Below the pieces are notes generated by a model, which was not told the DNA's origin, did no database searches, and saw nothing but the letters and a program-made list of their open reading frames with translations. Below, piece by piece: positions 27,573 to 36,710 of a stretch of 64,000 bases of DNA. The DNA is from Glaciecola sp041380235 (GTDB lineage Bacteria; Pseudomonadota; Gammaproteobacteria; Enterobacterales; Alteromonadaceae), in contig NZ_JBGIYY010000012.1 in the NCBI RefSeq assembly GCF_041380235.1, positions 92,554 through 156,553 on the forward strand, given 5' to 3'. Each line of letters starts with the position of its first letter. Position 1 is the first letter of the stretch. A program made the translations under genes and the position numbers.

Positions 27573-28139
27573 ATGAAAACAATTTTTAAATTTTTATCAG
27601 TTGGTTTGTTTTGTGTGGCTTCTTCAGCTAACGCCGCATTGCTCCAGTTGTCTACGTCGCCGGTTCAGAGCTATGGGAACCAGCAAGATAAGTCCAGCAA
27701 CAATACTGTCAGCGGTAATACTATTGCGTTAAATGGTAATACTTGGTCGAGTATCAGTGGCATGTTTAACATCATTCCTGAGACAACCTTGACGTTTGAT
27801 TTTATGACTTCGGATTTGGGCGAAATTCATGGTATTGGGTTTGACAATGATTCGACAATTGACCCATCTGCTACATTCCAGCTGGGTGGAGATCAAGTTT
27901 GGGGAATTCAAGATTATGTTATCAATCTCCAAGAAAATGTAACTTACTCAGTTACAATAAACGTAGGGCAGTATTACACAGGCATGTTTAATCGTATTTT
28001 CTTTGTAAATGATGAAGATAGACGTCGTGCAGTCGCAAACTCTACTTTTAGTAACATTAGCGTAAACAATGTAAGTACACCTTCAGTTGCTGTTTTAATG
28101 GCGCTAGCAATCGCCGGGTTCGCGTTTAGAAGAAAGTAA
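27573..28139 (+). CDS. Secreted protein with VSTP/PEP-CTERM-like C-terminal anchor
   Basis: A secreted protein of 188 residues. Signal peptide: FLSVGLFCVASSANA. The mature part (about 24-165) is a beta-rich domain with LNGNTWSSI, GEIHGIGFDND, FQLGGDQVWG and INVGQYYTG. The same domain occurs twice in the metalloprotease encoded just downstream. The C-terminus VSTPSVAVLMALAIAGF plus FRRK is a tripartite sorting signal (short motif, hydrophobic helix, basic tail) like PEP-CTERM/VSTP proteins of marine gammaproteobacteria. The ATG at 27573 follows AGGAAA. No exosortase is encoded in the window. Confidence 0.8.
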   Translation: MKTIFKFLSVGLFCVASSANAALLQLSTSPVQSYGNQQDKSSNNTVSGNTIALNGNTWSSISGMFNIIPETTLTFDFMTSDLGEIHGIGFDNDSTIDPSATFQLGGDQVWGIQDYVINLQENVTYSVTINVGQYYTGMFNRIFFVNDEDRRRAVANSTFSNISVNNVSTPSVAVLMALAIAGFAFRRK

Positions 28140-28164
28140 TGTAGGGTACAAAGCAATATTTGCG

Positions 28165-28190
28165 AGCCAGGCCATGAGCCTGGCTTTTTT
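28165..28190 (+). terminator. Rho-independent terminator
   Basis: AGCCAGGC and GCCTGGCT make a perfect 8-bp stem with a 5-base loop, followed by six T. It lies 25 bases after the VSTP protein stop and separates it from the metalloprotease gene. Confidence 0.92.
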
Positions 28191-28431
28191 ATGGAATAAA
28201 TTTTTAGTTGTAAACCTTTCAGCCTTTATGTTTCGTCTTGGTACACTAATTTCTGCTTTTGTGTAAGTAACATATATTTTTCCCTACATCGTACTTATCT
28301 TAGACTAATAGATACTTTTTATAAGGTAACTTTGAAATCTAAAAAATTAGCATGATTATTGCTTATGAACTTCAAAACCTGAAGTTATGGTAATTCCATA
28401 AAACTAATAATTTTCCAAATTAGGAATATAT

Positions 28432-30774
28432 ATGCTCAAAACAAGAAGTAGTTGTAATACAAAATATGTCTTTGCCTTAGTGCTTTTAATGCTAATGACA
28501 GTGCCTGTTATTGCAGAAGAATTTCACGAAAAAATATTTGATGCTCAAGTAGTTAGCAACATCATATTATCAACAGGCGAAAGTGACAATAAGCGAAAGA
28601 TGTTGCTTATTACTGACACAAGTGAATTGGAATTTGATCTAGAAGAGAATACACGCTTGTTGGATAAAGCCGTATTGAGTGATATTAAGTTAGAGCTTTA
28701 TAAAGGCCAAATTGTCGGTAACTCTGAATCGTGGGCACGCTTTACAAATATCGGTGGTGTGGTCACCGGTGCGTATTTTGACGGTGAAAAGCTATTTATT
28801 TTGGAAGACTTAGTCTCTGCCTCAGATGATTTGAGCAACACCTTAAGTGAAAACGCAAAACTTTTCGCCAAAGGCAACACATCGCCCTCGGTAGTTATCG
28901 ATGCATCTAAAATAATTAGTCGAGGTACGTGCGGGCTTCACGATCATTCTGATGTTGAAAGATTTGGATACGTGGAATATTTGAATGAATTAGATAATAT
29001 GACGCAATCCACAACAATACGAGAAATTGCGATCAGTTTGGTAGCTGATGTTGAATATGTGAACGGGACATCTAACGCTACTGCAGACATGATAAGCGAC
29101 CTAAATGTTGCCGACGGAATATTCAAAGAACAGCTAAATATTCAGTTTTTATTAACTGATACAACGGAGCTTTCCGATAATGGAACACTTACATCTACCA
29201 ATCCTGAGACACTAATATTTGCTTTTAGAGATAGTAACTTTCCTAACCCAGGTCTACGTCACCTTTTTACCGGTAAAAATTTGAACGGCTCTACGGTTGG
29301 CATAGCATTTGTTAACTCTTTATGCCGCAACAGTTCAGTTGGCATAACACAGCGTTTTGGGGCTGCAACTGCCATAATTTTGGCACACGAATTAGGCCAT
29401 AATTTTGGCGCTCCACATGACAGTGAAGGCGGCTCAGTATGTTCTAGTACGCCAAGTGGATTCATCATGTTTCCTAGTGTTAATACAAATGCAGATACGT
29501 TCTCAAGTTGCAGCGTTTCTCAGATGTTGCCAGTGATTAATAATGCGAGCTCTGGTTTCAATGCCTGTGTAAGTGAGGTTGAAATTGGATCAGCGCCTGT
29601 AATATCTTCTAATCCTAACTTAAATGCTATTGTAGGGGAGTCTTACGCCTATGACAGCGACAATCAGGTTAATGTAGATGATGCTTCTAACTTTACTTTC
29701 AACTTAGATATTGCTCCAAATGGCATGACATTAGACGATACAGGAGTAATTTCTTGGATACCAAGTGCAGATCAAATCGGCTTTAACCCGGTTCAGATAA
29801 GTGTTTCAAATGCATTCGGAAATGATACTCAGTTTTTTGAAGTAATTGTGGAACCAGTGGATGATGTGATTGATTTCTCTGAATTCTCGATAGATTCATA
29901 TGGTGGTAATCAAGATGCCAATGGAAGTGCTAGTTTGGGCGAAACAAATTTTGAGCTGGTGCTAAATGGTAACACATGGAAAAGTATCGACTTAGACCTC
30001 ACTGTCAATACAAACACTATCCTAGAGTTTGAGTTTTTTAGCGATGTCGAAGCCGAAATACAAGGGATTGGTTTTGATACTGATGTCTCAATTAGCAGTG
30101 CCACGTCATTTCAAATATTTGGCACGCAAAATTGGGGTATTCGAACCGTGAGTTACTCTGCAGAGGGAGCCTATCAGAGCATACGAATCCCTGTGGGTAA
30201 TCTTGTCCAAGGTGACTTTAGTAAAGTGGTTTTCATCTTAGATAACGATACGAATATTTCTGATGCAAATGCAAGATTTCGGAATGTTAGGATATTTGAT
30301 GAAGGTGAGGTAGTTACCGGCGATCCCATCGACTTGTCGTTATTGACCTTTGCGCCTCATATTATTGCTCAAGATATTTCTGGAACTGTTACTATTACGG
30401 ATAATGGATTTGGCGTTGAGCTTGTTGGAAATCGTTGGCAAAAAGTTTTTCTTGAAACTGCTAGCATTACACCAAATACGGTTTTAAGTTTTGAGTTTAA
30501 GAGCTCTCAAATGGGTGAAATACACGGCATTGGTTTTCTACCTGAGAACTCATTAAATCAATCATTAGCATTTCAATTACTTGGAACACAAAGGTGGGGA
30601 AACAATGATTTTGCTTATTCCGGTAACGGCGAATTCCAAACCTTCACCATCCCAGTCGGCCAATACTTCACACAATCCGAAGTAGAAATGGTCTTTATTA
30701 TGGATCACGATGTGTCAAACCCAACCGGGGTGAGTCATTTCAGAAATATCAGTTTGTTTGAACCCTCAAACTAG
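28432..30774 (+). CDS. Secreted reprolysin-like metalloprotease with Ig-like and two repeated C-terminal domains
   Basis: A secreted zinc protease (780 residues). A signal peptide (about 1-28) is followed by a prodomain-like region and an M12-type catalytic domain with HELGHNFGAPHD (zinc ligands H319, H323, H329) and a Met-turn at GFIMFPS. Then comes a He_PIG/cadherin-like Ig domain (about 389-476; GMTLDDTGVISWIPS). Two copies of an about 140-residue domain complete it (482-625 and 636-777), homologous to the mature part of the neighbour at 27573. No C-terminal sorting signal or type 9 tail is seen. It probably cleaves a surface or extracellular protein, possibly attached to the EPS by the repeats; this is inference. 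Confidence 0.88.
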   Translation: MLKTRSSCNTKYVFALVLLMLMTVPVIAEEFHEKIFDAQVVSNIILSTGESDNKRKMLLITDTSELEFDLEENTRLLDKAVLSDIKLELYKGQIVGNSESWARFTNIGGVVTGAYFDGEKLFILEDLVSASDDLSNTLSENAKLFAKGNTSPSVVIDASKIISRGTCGLHDHSDVERFGYVEYLNELDNMTQSTTIREIAISLVADVEYVNGTSNATADMISDLNVADGIFKEQLNIQFLLTDTTELSDNGTLTSTNPETLIFAFRDSNFPNPGLRHLFTGKNLNGSTVGIAFVNSLCRNSSVGITQRFGAATAIILAHELGHNFGAPHDSEGGSVCSSTPSGFIMFPSVNTNADTFSSCSVSQMLPVINNASSGFNACVSEVEIGSAPVISSNPNLNAIVGESYAYDSDNQVNVDDASNFTFNLDIAPNGMTLDDTGVISWIPSADQIGFNPVQISVSNAFGNDTQFFEVIVEPVDDVIDFSEFSIDSYGGNQDANGSASLGETNFELVLNGNTWKSIDLDLTVNTNTILEFEFFSDVEAEIQGIGFDTDVSISSATSFQIFGTQNWGIRTVSYSAEGAYQSIRIPVGNLVQGDFSKVVFILDNDTNISDANARFRNVRIFDEGEVVTGDPIDLSLLTFAPHIIAQDISGTVTITDNGFGVELVGNRWQKVFLETASITPNTVLSFEFKSSQMGEIHGIGFLPENSLNQSLAFQLLGTQRWGNNDFAYSGNGEFQTFTIPVGQYFTQSEVEMVFIMDHDVSNPTGVSHFRNISLFEPSN

Positions 30775-30794
30775 CCTGAGTAAGTATAAGACAT

Positions 30795-30824
30795 AAAAAA
30801 GCCCGTTTATTCACGGGCTTTTTT
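30795..30824. terminator. Bidirectional rho-independent terminator
   Basis: AAAAAAGCCCG and CGGGCTTTTTT flank a short loop (TTTATTCA). The arms give a GC-rich stem with T-runs on both strands. It lies between the convergent metalloprotease (+) and manC (-) genes and can serve both. Confidence 0.93.
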
Positions 30825-30842
30825 AATTTCATCTGGGATAGC

Positions 30843-32252
30843 TTACTTCACCCGCCCATACCGATCCGAAAACCGCACAATATCATCCTCACCCAAATAA
30901 CTCCCAGACTGAACTTCAATCAACTCAAGCGGAATCTTGCCTGGATTTTCTAGCGCGTGCACTTCACCAACGGGAATGTACACCGACTCATTCTCAGTGA
31001 CTAATTGGGTCTCTTCACCTACGGTTACGCTGGCTGTGCCGCTGACTACAATCCAGTGCTCAGCTCTATGATGATGCATTTGTACTGAGAGCTTCTCGCC
31101 GGGTTTCACGCTTATACGCTTTACCTGATAGCGGGTGCCGTTATCAATAGAGTCGTAGCTGCCCCACGGGCGAAACACTTCTCTATGAAACTCAAACTCT
31201 GGTCGGTGATCGGCTTTGAGTCTATTTACCACGTTTTTGATATCTTGCACTTTATTGCGGTTTGCCACCATTACGGCGTCTTTGGTTTCAACGATTACTA
31301 CGTCGTCTAAGCCGATAACCGATACTAAGCGCTGCTCAGCATTAATGTAGCTATTGTTAACGCCTTCAAGCATTACGTCGCCAATACATACATTGCCGTT
31401 GTCATCTTTATGCTTACTGGTATCCCAAAGGGAGCTCCAACTGCCCACATCATTCCATCCAGCATCTAAGCTGACCATGGCGGCACGCTCTGTTTTTTCC
31501 ATCACCGCATAGTCAACCGACTCGTCAGGACATTTTGCGAACGCTTCGGCGTCTATTCTTATAAAGTCTAAGTCTGCTTCGGTCGTCGCGACAGCGGATT
31601 CGCAGGCGGCATATATGTCGGGCCGATGGGTTTTCAATTCATTTAAATACACGCTTGCCTTGAACATAAACATACCGCTATTCCAGAAGTATTGCTTTGA
31701 GTCCAAATATTTTTGCGCAGTAGCTGCATCGGGCTTTTCAACAAAGTCAGCAACCGCGAACCCTTCACCGTTAGCCGCTCCAGCCTTTATATAACCATAG
31801 CCAGTATGCGCCTCGGTAGGCACAATCCCAAAGGTCACTAAATTGTCAGCTTGGGCGAGGCTGTTGGCTTTTGCAATTGCGTTTGCAAACGCGGCGTGAT
31901 CCTCAATCAGATGATCGGCGGCTAAAATTAGCAATACAGGATCATCTTCAGATTTAAGCGCCATCATTGCGGCAAGTGCAATTGCAGGAGCGGTATTTCG
32001 GCCCACCGGCTCTAGTAATATTCCACCATGCGATATGCCGGCTCTGAGCATTTGCTCTGCTGCTAAAAAGCGATGGTTTTCGTTACAAATGATAAGAGGC
32101 GCGGATATTTGCGCATTTGGTAATCTTAAAATCGTGTCTTGTAACATCGTTTTGTCAGAGGTTAGGGCTAAAAACTGTTTAGGTAGCGCCGCTCTAGACT
32201 TTGGCCATAGGCGACTTCCGGTGCCACCTGCTAAAACAATTGGCTTGATCAT
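30843..32252 (-). CDS. manC: Mannose-1-phosphate guanylyltransferase / mannose-6-phosphate isomerase
   Basis: A bifunctional enzyme (469 residues, the usual length) producing GDP-mannose from fructose-6-phosphate via mannose-6-phosphate and mannose-1-phosphate, together with a phosphomannomutase not found here. The nucleotidyltransferase domain begins VLAGGTGSRLWPKSRAALPK, with FVEKPD for substrate binding. The C-terminal cupin isomerase domain has the FRPWGSY start and VKRISVKPGEKLSVQMHHHR with metal-binding histidines. As the last gene of the EPS region it suggests mannose, fucose or another GDP-sugar in the polymer. Confidence 0.96.
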   Translation of the reverse strand: MIKPIVLAGGTGSRLWPKSRAALPKQFLALTSDKTMLQDTILRLPNAQISAPLIICNENHRFLAAEQMLRAGISHGGILLEPVGRNTAPAIALAAMMALKSEDDPVLLILAADHLIEDHAAFANAIAKANSLAQADNLVTFGIVPTEAHTGYGYIKAGAANGEGFAVADFVEKPDAATAQKYLDSKQYFWNSGMFMFKASVYLNELKTHRPDIYAACESAVATTEADLDFIRIDAEAFAKCPDESVDYAVMEKTERAAMVSLDAGWNDVGSWSSLWDTSKHKDDNGNVCIGDVMLEGVNNSYINAEQRLVSVIGLDDVVIVETKDAVMVANRNKVQDIKNVVNRLKADHRPEFEFHREVFRPWGSYDSIDNGTRYQVKRISVKPGEKLSVQMHHHRAEHWIVVSGTASVTVGEETQLVTENESVYIPVGEVHALENPGKIPLELIEVQSGSYLGEDDIVRFSDRYGRVK

Positions 32253-32467
32253 GTTTTTGACTTCCTTGCGTCGAATAGAATAGTTCGTTATCGGCCAATG
32301 ATAACAATCTTTCAGAAAAATCAGTAGTTTTGTTGCTTTACTTTTATTTTGCGCTTAGCTAGCTCTCAAAAAAGGGTGCCGCTCTTAAAACTCCTTAAAC
32401 AATGCCCCTCACGGTCGATAAAACACCATTAGGCAGTCTTGTTTGCCGGTTTTGATAAGAGGATGAA

Positions 32468-33043
32468 ATGAGAGGATTAGTATTTACCGAATTTCTAGAA
32501 ATGGTGGAGTCTGCATTTGGAGACGACATGGTAGATACGATCATAGATGTCACTCAGCCTGCATCTGGCGCGGCTTATACCTCGGTTGGTTCTTACGATT
32601 ACAGTGAATTAGAAAATATGATAGCTGAACTGTCTGTGCAAACAGACATCTCCATAGCTGAGCTCCTTGAGCGGTTTGGCCGACATCTAGGCGCGGTTTT
32701 TTCAGAAAGGTACGCGCGGTTTTTTATTCAGGCCGGAAGTGCTTTGTGTTTGTTTCAACAAGTCGGTCGTCATGTTCATCGAGAAGTGAAAAAGCTGTAT
32801 CCAGATGAAGAGTTGCCCGAATTTAGCTATGAAAATGCCGCAGCCGATATGCCATTTAAAATCCACTATCGTTCTGACCGCAATCTTCATATGGTGGCAT
32901 CTGGGTTGATACAGGCTGCGTTTGACTATTACAGCGAGCCGCATCACATCAAAACGTCTGCATGGCAGGAGCAGCATAAATATTGCTGCACGTTCGAGTT
33001 AACTCCGTTTACTAAAGAGAGCAAACAGCCTCATGTTAGATAA
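32468..33043 (+). CDS. H-NOX heme nitric-oxide sensor protein
   Basis: A cytoplasmic stand-alone H-NOX domain (191 residues). The proximal heme-ligand His is in GRHVHREVKKLYP (His102, aligning with His105 of guanylate cyclase beta1), and the heme-propionate motif YxSxR is HYRSDR (Tyr134, Ser136, Arg138). In Shewanella and Vibrio such proteins bind NO and inhibit an adjacent histidine kinase. The ATG follows AAGAGG. Its last 11 bases overlap the start of the hybrid kinase gene, so the partners are translationally coupled. NO often controls biofilm in these bacteria, which fits the neighbouring EPS and c-di-GMP genes. Confidence 0.95.
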   Translation: MRGLVFTEFLEMVESAFGDDMVDTIIDVTQPASGAAYTSVGSYDYSELENMIAELSVQTDISIAELLERFGRHLGAVFSERYARFFIQAGSALCLFQQVGRHVHREVKKLYPDEELPEFSYENAAADMPFKIHYRSDRNLHMVASGLIQAAFDYYSEPHHIKTSAWQEQHKYCCTFELTPFTKESKQPHVR

Positions 33044-34973
33044 CGACAAATACAAAAAAAGAATTGAAAGGGAGCGTCTCGCCAGAAAAGAAGCGGAACG
33101 TTTGCTTGAAGAGAAAAGTGCCGCGCTCTATGAAAAAAACATGGAGCTTTTTGCCTTAAGTGAAAGTCTCGAAAAGCTGGTGGCCCAGCGCACCGCACAA
33201 ATGCAAAATGCCAGAGACGAAGCGCTTGCAGCATTAAAAGTAAAAACCGACTTTATTGCCAATATGAGCCACGAATTGCGCACTCCAATGAACGGTGTGC
33301 TCGGAGTACTGTCGCTAATGCAAAATGAGCAGTTGAGCCCGGAGCAAACAGAGCTTTTGGGTGTGGCTGAATCATCGGGTAAGCATCTATTGGGCGTGAT
33401 CAACGACATATTAGATTTTTCTAAAATTGAAGCAAATAAGATAAGCATTGAGCTGGCGCCCGTCGAAATCCGCCCTTATATTAAAGAAACCATTACCCCC
33501 TTTGTTTTGCAGGCCAAAAATAAGGGTTTAGCGGTTAATTATGCGATCGATGAAAATGTCGAGAGCATGCTCAACACCGACAAGCTCAGGCTCACTCAAA
33601 TTATTACGAACCTGCTTTCGAATGCTCTTAAATTTACCCACCAAGGCGAAGTGAAGCTGACCCTTAGCAAGCTCGACGATAGCAAACATCGCTTAGTTGT
33701 CTGTGACACTGGGATTGGTATTAGCCCAGAAAATCTCAATATGGTGTTTGCCGCATTTGAGCAAGCAGATACCAGCATAACTCGGGAGTTTGGCGGCACC
33801 GGTTTGGGTATGAATATTACTAAACGTCTTGTTGATATGCTCGATGGCAATATTCATGTTGAAAGTAAACTTGGCGAAGGTACTTCGTTTATTATCGATA
33901 TGCACATGCAAGCTGCCCAAATAGATTTGAATTTGGTTGCGACTCCATGTGCTTTAAAGCATACAAACAAAAAGCTTCTTGTGGTAGAAGACCACAATGT
34001 TAACCAAATGGTCGCGCAGCGCCTGCTTGAGAGCTGGGGATTTGACATTGTGCTGGCTGAAAACGGCCTCGAAGCCACGCAAATTGCAAAGCAACAGAGC
34101 TTTGACGCAGTGCTTATGGATTTACAAATGCCGATAATGGGTGGCGTTGAAGCAACGAAAATATTGCGAAAAGAGTACTTAATTGACGCAGATGTGCCGA
34201 TCATCGCCATGACCGCTCACAGCAGTCAAGAGCATATCAAAGAGTGTCTACAAGCCGGTATGCAGGATCATATTTCAAAACCCCTCGATAAAGACCGATT
34301 GCTGTCGGTGCTCAACACCTACCTCAGTGCCGATATAGCAGTGACCTCAGAATCTGAGTTGCCCAGCGCTGTCTCAGCAGATATTAACATTGTACATGTT
34401 GAGATAGCGCAAAGTTTAGCCAGAGTCGGTGGCGATTGGCCATTGTTACACAGTCTGATTCAGCGGTTTTTGCACGAATTTGACGACTTTTTTACCCTAT
34501 TTAGCCAAATTAAGGCCGACGGTATGTCGCAAATGGCTGTGTCGATGCTGCATAAAATAAAGGGCAGTGGCGGCAATTTAGGAATGACTACACTAGCTGA
34601 GCTTGCAGGGCATCACGAAAACCGTTTATTGCAAAGTGATACTTGGCCGAGCGAAAACGAAATTCATAATATCAGCCAGATGATTTTAGAAATTAAAGGC
34701 GAGTTCTTAGCCCTTGAAGAGCCAAAGCACCAAGCATCTGAAAAACAAAAGGTAAAGGTCAGTAAAGAGACGCTATTGACACAAATCTCCCTAGTAGAAG
34801 AGGGTATCAAGCAAGATGTGTTTGCCGCTGAGGCTGCATTAAATGAGCTATTACGTTTTGATGTAGAACCTAAATTATCGAAAGTGCTCAATACCGCTGA
34901 ACTTGCGATGCAGAACTTTCACACTGAAGCCGTATTGAATGCGCTCACCCAAGCGCAACAAATGTTGGAATAA
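33033..34973 (+). CDS. H-NOX-associated cytosolic hybrid histidine kinase
   Basis: A soluble hybrid kinase (646 residues) without membrane helices. Order: coiled coil (about 5-65), HisKA with phospho-acceptor His80 (FIANMSHELRTPMNG), HATPase with NLLSNALKF, DTGIGIS and GGTGLGM (about 190-290), a receiver domain with Asp363 (AVLMDLQMPIMGG), and an Hpt domain with His507 (MLHKIKGSGG). This gives an internal phosphorelay that can pass phosphate to the next gene product. It is the counterpart of HnoK/HqsK. NO-bound H-NOX is expected to inhibit its autophosphorylation. The gene starts inside the end of the H-NOX gene. Confidence 0.93.
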   Translation: MLDNDKYKKRIERERLARKEAERLLEEKSAALYEKNMELFALSESLEKLVAQRTAQMQNARDEALAALKVKTDFIANMSHELRTPMNGVLGVLSLMQNEQLSPEQTELLGVAESSGKHLLGVINDILDFSKIEANKISIELAPVEIRPYIKETITPFVLQAKNKGLAVNYAIDENVESMLNTDKLRLTQIITNLLSNALKFTHQGEVKLTLSKLDDSKHRLVVCDTGIGISPENLNMVFAAFEQADTSITREFGGTGLGMNITKRLVDMLDGNIHVESKLGEGTSFIIDMHMQAAQIDLNLVATPCALKHTNKKLLVVEDHNVNQMVAQRLLESWGFDIVLAENGLEATQIAKQQSFDAVLMDLQMPIMGGVEATKILRKEYLIDADVPIIAMTAHSSQEHIKECLQAGMQDHISKPLDKDRLLSVLNTYLSADIAVTSESELPSAVSADINIVHVEIAQSLARVGGDWPLLHSLIQRFLHEFDDFFTLFSQIKADGMSQMAVSMLHKIKGSGGNLGMTTLAELAGHHENRLLQSDTWPSENEIHNISQMILEIKGEFLALEEPKHQASEKQKVKVSKETLLTQISLVEEGIKQDVFAAEAALNELLRFDVEPKLSKVLNTAELAMQNFHTEAVLNALTQAQQMLE

Positions 34974-34976
34974 ATA

Positions 34977-36104
34977 ATGACGAAACACCGTATTTTGTTA
35001 GTAGACGACTCGCCAAATGAACTTCGCATTTTAATGGAGGTACTCAAGCACAAATATGCCATTGTAGTGGCTACCAATGGCGAGCAGGCGATCAAAATGG
35101 TCACTGAAGATAAAGACATTGAGCTTGTATTGCTAGACGTAAACATGCCAGTAATGAGCGGTTATGATACATGTAAATCTATTTTAGAGATTGCGCCGGA
35201 GTTACCGGTTTTGTTTGTATCGGCAAATGATTCAACCGACGAAATCTTAAAGGGCTTTGATGTTGGTGGGGTAGATTACTTAACTAAACCTATCGATACC
35301 AATGTAGTCGCCCGTAAGGTTGACGTTATTGTCAATGAGCGTGAGCTTTTCCAGCAGTTACAAATTGAGCATAAAAACACCTCAGACATGGTTATGTCGG
35401 TCATTGCTAGCGCAGGACACTTAGGAACCGTGCTAGGCTTTTTGCGAAGTGGACTCAAAATCAAAACTCATGAGGGCTTAGTGAGCGCCTTGTTTGACGT
35501 ATTCGATAACTTAAATATGGATGTTTGCGCACAACTTAGAACATCTGCTGGGGCAATCAATCGAGCCACTAGAGGAATACTTACGCCGTTAGAGGAAGAT
35601 TTACTAAACCGCGCATCTAAGATGTCTGGGCGATTTTTAGAAAAGGGTAGTCGCTATATTATCAATTTTGAAAGCGTGTCGGTGATTGTTAAAAACATGC
35701 CGATGGACAATGAAACCTTAAAAGGTGATTTACGCGACAATTTAATGATGATCTTAGAAGATACCGACGCCCTAAATCAAAAGCTTAGCAGCACTCCAAA
35801 TCCTAAGCACGAATCTTCGCTGCAACAAAATGTGCGAGAGTGCGTGCAAGACGCTGCAAGCAACCTAGAGATGCTTGCAAAACAGCAGAAAAATAATCAG
35901 GCTTCTCTTGAAACGGCTATCGACGAATTGAAAGCAGAGTTTGAGAAAGCATTTTTTACATTAGGCTTATTAGAGCAACAAGAAGAAACCTTAACCGCCA
36001 TTGTTGAATCGAAAGCCGAGTCTTTAAGCCAAAACGTTCGCCAGGGTGAAGAAATCGAAGATGCGATCGTTGCCGTGCAGCAGCAGTTAACACAAGTACT
36101 GTAA
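34977..36104 (+). CDS. Response regulator with uncharacterised C-terminal output domain
   Basis: A 375-residue protein that starts 3 bases after the kinase stop. The receiver domain (1-120) is complete: VDDSPNE, phospho-acceptor Asp in LLDVNMPVMSGYD (about 55), and Lys in YLTKPID. The C-terminal part is not GGDEF, EAL, HD-GYP or HTH. It has a conserved-looking segment (about 140-270: AGHLGTVLGFLRSGL, ILTPLEEDLLNRA, SVIVKNMPMDN) and then a long coiled coil to the end. It is the expected recipient of phosphate from the Hpt domain. I have seen similar segments in other proteobacterial regulators but know no function, so the output of the pathway is open. Confidence 0.85.
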   Translation: MTKHRILLVDDSPNELRILMEVLKHKYAIVVATNGEQAIKMVTEDKDIELVLLDVNMPVMSGYDTCKSILEIAPELPVLFVSANDSTDEILKGFDVGGVDYLTKPIDTNVVARKVDVIVNERELFQQLQIEHKNTSDMVMSVIASAGHLGTVLGFLRSGLKIKTHEGLVSALFDVFDNLNMDVCAQLRTSAGAINRATRGILTPLEEDLLNRASKMSGRFLEKGSRYIINFESVSVIVKNMPMDNETLKGDLRDNLMMILEDTDALNQKLSSTPNPKHESSLQQNVRECVQDAASNLEMLAKQQKNNQASLETAIDELKAEFEKAFFTLGLLEQQEETLTAIVESKAESLSQNVRQGEEIEDAIVAVQQQLTQVL

Positions 36105-36210
36105 ACTTGGGCTGACTGCTTCTTGAAATCTAACCATATAATACATTGGCTATTCATATTGTTTAATCTATACTGAACAATATAAATATAGAGTTAACTG
36201 GAAATGATAA

Positions 36211-36651
36211 ATGGATAAGGCTGCACAAGTCACAATCGATGATTTTATCGAAAAAATGGGCCTAATTGCTCAAGCCGATGGTATTCCCCGAATAGCGGGA
36301 AAGGTCCTGGCGGCTCTGGTGATTTATGATGAACCCTTTAGTTTTTCGCAATTAAGCGAACTGCTGCAGGTGAGTCGTGGCAGTATTTCAACAAACACTC
36401 GAGTGCTGGTTAACTTGGGTATTATCGAGCGCACCACAAAGCGCGGGGAGCGACAAGATTATTTTAAACTCAAAGAAAGTCCCTATGTTAGCTTGATGCA
36501 GGGTATTCAAACACGTACCGCGCATACTGCCAGGGTTATTAGTGAAACTAAGCAACGCCTGCCTGCAGAACTCAGTGGCGCGCAGCAGCGCTTAACCGAG
36601 ATGCAACAATTCTATCTGAAATTAAATCGCACCATAAAATCTCTAACCTAG
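36211..36651 (+). CDS. GbsR/MarR-family transcriptional regulator
   Basis: A winged-helix regulator (146 residues) of the GbsR type. The recognition region is FSQLSELLQVSRGSISTNTR, followed by the wing LGIIERTTKRGERQDYF. The C-terminal half is helical, suiting dimerisation. It lies 59 bases upstream of an RND pump operon on the same strand and is probably its local repressor. GbsR-type regulators commonly precede RND pumps in Alteromonadales and Vibrio. The inducer is unknown. Confidence 0.88.
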   Translation: MDKAAQVTIDDFIEKMGLIAQADGIPRIAGKVLAALVIYDEPFSFSQLSELLQVSRGSISTNTRVLVNLGIIERTTKRGERQDYFKLKESPYVSLMQGIQTRTAHTARVISETKQRLPAELSGAQQRLTEMQQFYLKLNRTIKSLT

Positions 36652-36710
36652 CGAGTGACTATCGGCCATTTTCAATATTTACACTGACTGAGTAAGCAAC
36701 AATAATCACC

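Noticed and set aside
27389..27589. Open frame of 66 codons upstream of the VSTP protein gene
   Set aside because: It overlaps the real ATG at 27573, has no ribosome site and no recognisable sequence; the signal peptide frame is the coding one.
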